A stretch of DNA of 20,412 nt from Verrucomicrobiales bacterium (GTDB lineage: Bacteria; Verrucomicrobiota; Verrucomicrobiae; Limisphaerales; UBA1100): positions 19,723 to 40,134 of the forward strand of contig PBLV01000034.1 in NCBI GenBank assembly GCA_002721895.1, read 5' to 3'. Both the position numbers and the translations under genes were made by a program. Positions 15,179 to 20,412 of this stretch are shown in pieces. Numbering within the stretch: the first letter of the stretch is position 1; the number at the start of each line of letters is the position of its first letter. The notes below the pieces were generated by a model. It had not been told where the DNA came from and searched no databases. It worked only from the letters and a program-made list of their open reading frames with translations.

Positions 15179-16528
15179 ATGTTTTTACGTTTACTTGGCC
15201 CGTTGATAGGCTGGATGCTGACTGGATCGGCTCAGGCCGTATCGCCCACACCCCCCGCACCTCTGCGCCCAAATGTGGTGCTGATCTTTGTCGATGATCT
15301 GGGCTACGGTGATCTCGGGTGCTATGGCAACCCCAAGATCAAGACGCCGCACCTTGATCGATTAGCTATAGAGGGCCAGCGTTGGACCAGTTTTTATTCC
15401 TCCGGCTCCACCTGTGTCCCGAGCCGCACCGGCTTAATGAGCGGTCGCCATCCGGCATTGATCGGAAAACAAAAACTCTCCGCCGCCCCGGAGAAACTCA
15501 TGCCGGCAATGTTCAAGCGGCAGGGATATGCCACCGCCATTTTGGGAAAATGGCACTTGGCCGGTTACCCCAAAGATTTTACGCAAAGCCCCATGCACCC
15601 GCTGGAGTGCGGCTTCGATTATCACTTCGGCACACCCGGCAGCAACGATGTGCCGGCACCGCCGGGCAAACGCCAGACGCGCGAGGTGTTTGACCAATGC
15701 ACCAAGTTTAGCTTTCCCGTGCCGCTCATTCGCGGCCGCAAGGTAGTGGAGCATCCAACCAATCAGGAACTGCTCACGCGCCGCTACACGGCAGAGGCTG
15801 TAAAATGGATTCGTACTCCGCGGGATAAGCCGTTCTTTCTGTACCTCGCGCATAACATGCCGCATGCACCGATCTTTGCGTCCAAACAATTTCAGGGGAG
15901 CAGCGACGGCGGCCGATACGGGGATGTGATCGAGGAAATCGACTGGTCCGTCGGCCGGGTCATGGCGGCCCTCAAGCTGGCCAAGCTCGACACCAACACA
16001 CTCGTCATCTTCACCAGCGACAACGGTCCATGGAGCATGTTCGGCCCGCACGGCGGTACCGCCGGACCATTGCGCGGTGAGAAAGGCACCTCATGGGAAG
16101 GCGGCTATCGCGTGCCGGGCATCTTTCATTGGCCCGGCAAAATCAAACCCGCCACCGTGCCCGGCATGGCAGCCAATCTCGACCTGTACGCCACCTTTGC
16201 CACGCTCACCGGCGGCCAACAGCCACGAGAGCTGCCCGGCTATCGGTCGCTTGATCTCACCGAAACCCTCCTGCGAGGCAAGCCCAGCCCGCGAACACAA
16301 TGGCTCTTTTCCGGCAGCGCAAAAGCTTTTCGCTCAGGTGATTATAAAATCCATCTCAGCACCAAGGATCGTTCCTCTCATCCCGACACTCGCCAACGTG
16401 AGCCCGCCATCCAGCACGCGACCCCGCTTCTCTTCAACCTTAGCCGTGATCTGGGAGAACGCACTGATCTGTCCGACCGCCATCCGGAGATCATCCAGCG
16501 ACTGCAAACCGAAATGAAAAAATTTTAA
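15179..16528 (+). CDS. Secreted type I sulfatase (CVPSR class, arylsulfatase/GALNS-like)
   Basis: A 449-residue exported enzyme. The ATG at 15179 gives a signal peptide (about 1-20, FLRLLGPLIGWMLTGSAQA); the frame is open upstream to 15116 without a better start. D39-D40 in VVLIFVDDLGYGDLGCYG bind the metal. The formylglycine site is C79-V-P-S-R in a STCVPSRTGLMSGRHP context. ILGKWHL, FFLYLAHNMPHAPI and VIFTSDNGPW are the standard catalytic and metal-binding blocks. The GPLRGEKGTSWEGGYRVPGIFHWPG stretch places it near N-acetylgalactosamine-6-sulfatase and arylsulfatase A types. The actual substrate is unknown. It is followed by a CMD-like gene after six bases. Confidence 0.95.
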   Translation: MFLRLLGPLIGWMLTGSAQAVSPTPPAPLRPNVVLIFVDDLGYGDLGCYGNPKIKTPHLDRLAIEGQRWTSFYSSGSTCVPSRTGLMSGRHPALIGKQKLSAAPEKLMPAMFKRQGYATAILGKWHLAGYPKDFTQSPMHPLECGFDYHFGTPGSNDVPAPPGKRQTREVFDQCTKFSFPVPLIRGRKVVEHPTNQELLTRRYTAEAVKWIRTPRDKPFFLYLAHNMPHAPIFASKQFQGSSDGGRYGDVIEEIDWSVGRVMAALKLAKLDTNTLVIFTSDNGPWSMFGPHGGTAGPLRGEKGTSWEGGYRVPGIFHWPGKIKPATVPGMAANLDLYATFATLTGGQQPRELPGYRSLDLTETLLRGKPSPRTQWLFSGSAKAFRSGDYKIHLSTKDRSSHPDTRQREPAIQHATPLLFNLSRDLGERTDLSDRHPEIIQRLQTEMKKF

Positions 16529-16534
16529 TTCATC

Positions 16535-16819
16535 ATGAACGCACAAGAACTACACGTCATTCAGGCACTGGAAAAAGCCGGCGCAACCGAACATCTAACT
16601 GATCGCGAAAAACACCTCATCGGCCTCGCCGTCACCATCACGCGTGGATGCGGTTTTTGTACTGGCGGCCGCACAGAAAAGGCACTGGCCGACGGTGTGT
16701 CGCAGGAAACCCTGCAAGCCACCACCGATCTGGTCGCCGCCGTAAACGCCGGTGTTGCTGTACGCACGATGCTACTCGGGATGGACGGGCTAAAGTGCGA
16801 CGGCCCGGAATGCGCCTAG
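16535..16819 (+). CDS. Carboxymuconolactone decarboxylase / AhpD-like small protein
   Basis: A 94-residue all-helical protein with the AhpD/CMD-family pattern. LTDREKHLIGLAVTITRGCGFCTGGRTEKALADGVSQE carries a CxxC pair (C39, C42), followed by a helix ATTDLVAAVNAGVAVRTMLLG. In AhpD the second Cys is followed after three residues by a proton-relay His; here that position is Arg (R46), so a classic peroxidase-reductase cycle is doubtful. Extra cysteines lie in the C-terminal KCDGPECA tail, which could bind metal or form disulfides. It has no signal peptide. It starts six bases after a sulfatase stop and is tightly linked to the isomerase gene downstream. Confidence 0.85.
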   Translation: MNAQELHVIQALEKAGATEHLTDREKHLIGLAVTITRGCGFCTGGRTEKALADGVSQETLQATTDLVAAVNAGVAVRTMLLGMDGLKCDGPECA

Positions 16820-16821
16820 CT

Positions 16822-17754
16822 ATGGCGGTTCCTCCCTCCCTCCAGCTCGGTTTTGTTTCCGCAATCGTGCCGGAGCTTTCGCTGGCTGAAGTATTGGCCT
16901 TTGCCAAGGCGCAGCGGTTTGCCTGTGTGGAGGCGATGTGCTGGCCGCGCGGCAAGGCGGAACGCAAGTATGCCGGCATCACGCACGTGGAGGTGGAGCG
17001 CTTCACCGCGGCCAAGGCCGACGAGGTGCATGCGCTGTGCGCTCAGCATGGGGTAAATTTGTCGGCCCTAGGCTATTACCCTAACCCGCTGGATCCCGAT
17101 CGCAAAATGGCACGGGCGGCCGTGGCGCATCTCAAAAAGGTGATCAAGGCAGCCTCAGTGCTGGGGCTCGATACGGTAAATACCTTTGTCGGCCGCGACT
17201 GGACGCAGAGTGTGGATGCCAACTGGCCGCGCTTTCTAAAGACGTGGCGGCCATTGGTAGCTTTTGCGGAGGATCACGGCGTGCGGATTGGCGTTGAAAA
17301 TTGCCCGATGTATTTCACTGGCGACGAATGGCCCGGCGGCAAAAATCTCTTCACCACGCCGGTGATCTGGCGCCGGGCGTTCAACGATATTGACAGCGAT
17401 GCCTTTGGGCTCAACTACGATCCCTCGCATTTCGTACTGCAGCACATGGATCCGGCCAGTCCGTTGAAAGAATTTCAGGACAAGATTTTTCATTTCCATG
17501 CCAAGGACGTGAAGCTCCGCCGCGATCGACTGGATGAGGTGGGGGTGTTTGCCCATCCGTTGGAGTGGCATCAACCGCGCATCCCCGGCTACGGCGAGAT
17601 GAATTGGGGCGCGTTCCTCGGCGACCTAATGGAGACCACCTACCGCGGCCCCGTGTGTATCGAGGTGGAGGACGATACCTTTGGCAAAACCCTGCGCGGC
17701 CGGCAGGAGGCCTTGATCGTCGCCGGCAACGTGCTGCGGCCTTACTTTGCCTGA
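16822..17754 (+). CDS. Sugar phosphate isomerase/epimerase-like TIM barrel
   Basis: A protein of about 310 residues of the xylose-isomerase-like TIM-barrel family (AP_endonuc_2, IolE/IolI type). Metal-site residues can be seen in order: E159 (IGVENCPMYF), D200 and H203 (LNYDPSHF), H224/H226 (IFHFHAKDVK) and E281 or E283 (VCIEVEDD). It should be a cytoplasmic Mn/Zn enzyme that isomerises, epimerises or dehydrates a keto-sugar or inositol-like compound; the exact substrate cannot be told. An ATG at 16810 overlapping the previous gene is an equally possible start. It is the last gene of the 14471-17754 unit and could process the sugar released by the secreted enzymes. Its stop is two bases from a convergent sulfatase stop. 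Confidence 0.88.
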   Translation: MAVPPSLQLGFVSAIVPELSLAEVLAFAKAQRFACVEAMCWPRGKAERKYAGITHVEVERFTAAKADEVHALCAQHGVNLSALGYYPNPLDPDRKMARAAVAHLKKVIKAASVLGLDTVNTFVGRDWTQSVDANWPRFLKTWRPLVAFAEDHGVRIGVENCPMYFTGDEWPGGKNLFTTPVIWRRAFNDIDSDAFGLNYDPSHFVLQHMDPASPLKEFQDKIFHFHAKDVKLRRDRLDEVGVFAHPLEWHQPRIPGYGEMNWGAFLGDLMETTYRGPVCIEVEDDTFGKTLRGRQEALIVAGNVLRPYFA

Positions 17755-17756
17755 CG

Positions 17757-19157
17757 CTATCGCCGGCCGCGCACTTTCCAGTTCGGATCGGGCGTGTGCA
17801 TTTTCTCCATCAGGTTGGCCGCATGACGGGCGAGATCCGGGCGGCGTTCGGCGTAGTTACGTTTTTCACCAGCATCGTTGGACATGTCGTACAGTTCAAT
17901 CGGGCCGGTGAACATCGGCTTGCGAATGGCTTTCCATTTACCGAACCGTACGGCCTGCGCAGAGCCACGTTCATAAAACTCCCAGTACATCTCGTGCTCG
18001 CGTTTCCATTGTTTTTCGCGTGACCTACCGTGGAGCGGACCGTCAAAACTGTCGCTGTCGATATCCGCCGGCGCCTTGGCCTCCGCCAGTTCGGCAAAAG
18101 TGGCCATGAAATCGCCGAAGTACCAGTGGGCGTTGTCCGTGCCGCCGGCCTTGATGGTGCCGGGCCACCACGCGATGGTGGGCACGCGCAGACCACCCTC
18201 GGTGAGGTCACGTTTCATACCGCGCAAGGGGCCATTGGAATCAAAGTAATCGGCCTTGTGGCCGCCTTCCTGATGCGGGCCGTTGTCGGACGTAAAAATC
18301 ACCAGTGTGTCGTCGGCGATCTTTAATTCGCGCAACAGGTCGATGATGCGGCCGGTGTCGCGGTCAATGTTTTGGATCATCTTGGCAAAGCCCTGTTCCG
18401 GCGCCGGCCAATCCTTGTTGGCGAATTCACCAAGATCATGCACTTCCATGCCGGCGTTGCCTGCCTCATTGTTGGCGTGCGGGATGTTGAGCGCGTAATA
18501 GAGGAAAAACGGTTGCTCGTGATTCTCGCGGATGAATTTCAGCGCATCGGCGGTAAACAAATCGGGCGCGTAGTCCACGCGCTTTACCGCCACACCACGG
18601 CCACCCATCGGTTGCCTGGGATCCTGAAAAGCTTTCCAGCGCGGCGCCATTTCGTTGCGCAGCTTTTCCACTTTGCCGTTGCGAATGAGAAACTCCGGAT
18701 AAAAATTATGCGCGTGCCACATGTTGACGTACCCATAAAAATGATCGAAGCCGACATCGTTGGGATTGGTGAAATTGTCCGGTGTGCCCACACCCCATTT
18801 CCCGATACAAGCGGTGCGATACCCGGCGCCCTTGAGCATGGAGGCGAGCGTCGGCTGGCCGGGCCGGATGACAATTGGCTGCGTGGAATTGCCCCGCACC
18901 ACCGTGCGCCCCATGTGCCGGCCGGTGAGCAGCACACTGCGCGACGGCGCGCACACGGTGCACCCCGCATAAAACTGCGTGAACCGCATCCCCTCCTTCG
19001 CCATCGCATCCAGCCGCGGTGTCTTCAGCGTCTTTTGCCCAAAACAACCGAGATCGCCATAGCCCAAGTCGTCAGCGAGGATGAGGACGATGTTGGGTGG
19101 CTTGGCCGCAATGACGGGCAGGGCCCAACTTAGGAACAAAAGAAAAACAAAACGCAT
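17757..19157 (-). CDS. Secreted type I sulfatase (CAPSR class)
   Basis: A 466-residue exported sulfatase. The ATG at 19157 gives a signal peptide (about 1-18, FVFLLFLSWALPVIAA). The frame stays open upstream to 19286, but that stretch is translated palindromic repeat and gives no sensible leader (another ATG is at 19205). D29-D30 lie in NIVLILADDLGYGDLGCFG. The formylglycine motif is C69-A-P-S-R, then VLLTGRHMG. CIGKWGVG, FFLYYALNIPHAN and VIFTSDNGPHQEGGH are the remaining active-site blocks, and the ending YAERRPDLARHAANLMEKMHTPD is typical. It resembles arylsulfatase A-like enzymes of Planctomycetota. It is probably a single gene, divergent from the cytochrome gene at 19354. Confidence 0.95.
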   Translation of the reverse strand: MRFVFLLFLSWALPVIAAKPPNIVLILADDLGYGDLGCFGQKTLKTPRLDAMAKEGMRFTQFYAGCTVCAPSRSVLLTGRHMGRTVVRGNSTQPIVIRPGQPTLASMLKGAGYRTACIGKWGVGTPDNFTNPNDVGFDHFYGYVNMWHAHNFYPEFLIRNGKVEKLRNEMAPRWKAFQDPRQPMGGRGVAVKRVDYAPDLFTADALKFIRENHEQPFFLYYALNIPHANNEAGNAGMEVHDLGEFANKDWPAPEQGFAKMIQNIDRDTGRIIDLLRELKIADDTLVIFTSDNGPHQEGGHKADYFDSNGPLRGMKRDLTEGGLRVPTIAWWPGTIKAGGTDNAHWYFGDFMATFAELAEAKAPADIDSDSFDGPLHGRSREKQWKREHEMYWEFYERGSAQAVRFGKWKAIRKPMFTGPIELYDMSNDAGEKRNYAERRPDLARHAANLMEKMHTPDPNWKVRGRR

Positions 19158-19210
19158 CACGCAAGTGTGCGTTGGCTGGGTGTGAGGGGCAAGGATTGGC
19201 TTCATTTTAT

Positions 19211-19283
19211 TCTCACGCGGCGGCGCAGAGGCGCGGAGAAAAATTAATCTGGTTTCTCCGCGCCTCTGCTGCTCTGCGTGAGG
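19211..19283. repeat. Dispersed palindromic repeat, copy 2
   Basis: Inner arms GCAGAGGCGCGGAGAAA at 19225-19241 and its exact reverse complement at 19253-19269 surround an 11-base loop. Outer CTCACGC/GCGTGAG segments also pair, across a six-base mismatched bulge. The sequence is clearly the same family as the hairpin at 12782-12852. It sits between the divergent sulfatase and cytochrome genes. Confidence 0.88.
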
Positions 19284-19353
19284 CAATTTGCGATGGAGCT
19301 CTCTTTCAATTTATCTCGAATTGGCGGGGGCCAACGGGTAGTCTCATTTCCTC

Positions 19354-20412
19354 ATGCGTGGATTGGTGTTCAGTTTGTGGCTGGTGTTTTGCAGCGTGGG
19401 ATTTGCGTTCGACAAATCTACGAATGCTTTTTTGGCGGCGCATTGTTTTGATTGTCATGGGGACGGGGCGGCGAAGGGGGGATTGGATTTGGAAAAGCTG
19501 GGGCGCGATCTTTCGGATGCGGCGGTGTTTGCGAAGTGGGAACGGATTTTCGATCGCGTGGCGGCCGGCGAAATGCCGCCGAAGAAGGTGACGGATCGGC
19601 CGGAGGCGAAGGAGCTGGCAGCCTTCCGCGCATCACTGGGCCCGCGGCTGGTGCAGGCGCATGCGGCGGCGAAGGGGACGGTGTTGCGGCGGTTGAACCG
19701 GCGCGAATACGAGAACACGATGAATGATCTCTTCGGCACGGCGCTGGAGCTGGAGGGGTTGCTGCCGGCGGACGGGCGGTCGCATGAGTTCGACAATGTC
19801 GGGCACGCGCTGGGCATTTCGATGCAGCACATGAAGATGTATTTGCACACGGCGGGCGTCGTGCTGGAGGAGGCGATTGCGAAGACGGTTGAGAAGCCCA
19901 AGCCGGACAAGAAGGTGGGGCGTTATACGGATGACAAAGGCGGCGAGCGATTCATCGGTGATACTTGGCTGAAGCTCAAGGATGATTCCATCGTACGGTT
20001 TCAGCGCACGGGCTATCCTTCGGGCATGATCCGTTCGGCGCGCACCAGCAAGGAGGGGTTTTATCGAGTGATGGTACACGGGTTTGCCTATCAATCCGAT
20101 CAACCCGTCACGTTCTCGGTGGGCCTGACCACGTATGCGCGCGGTGCGCCGCAGCCGGTGGTCGGATATTTTTCCTTTCCGCCCGGCGGCCCGGACAAGA
20201 TGCACACGGTGGAATTGACCGTAAAGATCGGTGCGCAATACATGATCAGTGTGGAGCCTTACGGCATCATTGATCCGGATCTTGGGCGCCGGCGTAAGGA
20301 AAAGATTCCACTGAGCACCGTGAAGACTCCCGGCCTAGGCATTCACTCCGTGGAACTGGAGGGACCGTTGTACGAGGAGTTTCCCTCGGCGGGCCACAAG
20401 CTGCTGATGGCA
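19354..20412 (+). CDS. Planctomycete-type cytochrome c / DUF1587 protein (3' end outside window)
   Basis: An open frame from the ATG at 19354 runs 353 codons to the window edge without a stop. A signal peptide (about 1-18, GLVFSLWLVFCSVGFA) is followed by a PSCyt1-like heme motif HCFDCHGDG (C31, C34, H35) and the usual AGEMPPKK turn (71-78). RLNRREYENTMNDLFG at residues 113-128 is the DUF1587 hallmark. The region after about residue 185 is beta-rich and likely a carbohydrate-binding-like insert (ERFIGDTWLKLKDDSIVRF onward). Full-length family members continue with DUF1592, DUF1588 and DUF1585 and reach 700-1000 residues, so about half is missing. The family is restricted largely to PVC bacteria, and a DUF1501-like gene often follows. 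Its reaction is unknown. Confidence 0.9.
   Translation, partial: MRGLVFSLWLVFCSVGFAFDKSTNAFLAAHCFDCHGDGAAKGGLDLEKLGRDLSDAAVFAKWERIFDRVAAGEMPPKKVTDRPEAKELAAFRASLGPRLVQAHAAAKGTVLRRLNRREYENTMNDLFGTALELEGLLPADGRSHEFDNVGHALGISMQHMKMYLHTAGVVLEEAIAKTVEKPKPDKKVGRYTDDKGGERFIGDTWLKLKDDSIVRFQRTGYPSGMIRSARTSKEGFYRVMVHGFAYQSDQPVTFSVGLTTYARGAPQPVVGYFSFPPGGPDKMHTVELTVKIGAQYMISVEPYGIIDPDLGRRRKEKIPLSTVKTPGLGIHSVELEGPLYEEFPSAGHKLLMA

Noticed and set aside
19158..19286. N-terminal extension of the third sulfatase
   Set aside because: It translates the palindromic repeat; the ATG at 19157 begins a clear signal peptide.

Overview
The window looks like chromosomal DNA of a PVC-group bacterium, most likely a marine or aquatic Verrucomicrobiota relative (Planctomycetota is the alternative). 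The evidence is two multi-domain 'planctomycete cytochrome' proteins, a Tat-exported DUF1501 protein, three secreted type I sulfatases, a secreted LRR/coiled-coil protein and a cyanobacterial/plant-length IspH. Most genes lack a clear Shine-Dalgarno sequence, and several starts are inferred from signal peptides or translational overlaps. No rRNA, tRNA, CRISPR array or transposase was recognised. No gene-free stretch exceeds 300 bases.

Layout. The left edge (1-123, minus) holds the 5' end of a gene that may be phage-related, divergent from a secreted Sel1-repeat protein (183-740). Next comes a tightly packed plus-strand unit (867-6797): cytochrome c/DUF1549/DUF1553 protein, DUF1501 protein, LRR/coiled-coil protein, alpha/beta-hydrolase and a small lipoprotein. 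The first three are joined by 4-base ATGA overlaps. It ends against a convergent minus-strand unit (10170 to 6816): ispH, a putative HExxH metallopeptidase, and a D-Ala-D-Ala-ligase-like ATP-grasp enzyme. The last two both start with TTG, and the ATP-grasp gene has the only textbook ribosome binding site I noticed.

From 10258 the plus strand carries a sulfatase translationally coupled to a COG2159-type amidohydrolase. A palindromic repeat follows, which encodes the tail of a minus-strand YjbR/MmcQ-like gene. Then comes a stand-alone SAM-dependent O-methyltransferase (13364-14401). A second close-packed unit (14471-17754) encodes a ConA-like/DUF1080-like secreted protein, a sulfatase, a carboxymuconolactone-decarboxylase-like protein and a xylose-isomerase-like TIM barrel. 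It meets a third sulfatase on the minus strand with only two bases between the stop codons. A second copy of the palindromic repeat lies upstream of that sulfatase. The window ends inside a second planctomycete-type cytochrome protein (DUF1587 class).

How they fit together. Most of the window encodes exported proteins plausibly used to process sulfated polysaccharides: sulfatases, a carbohydrate-binding-like fold, a sugar isomerase, and surface cytochrome/DUF1501 proteins commonly found beside such genes in PVC bacteria. The part least explained by that theme is the metallopeptidase plus ATP-grasp pair behind ispH. This resembles amidoligase/peptidase gene pairs predicted to make or modify small peptides, and is the best candidate here for an uncharacterised system.
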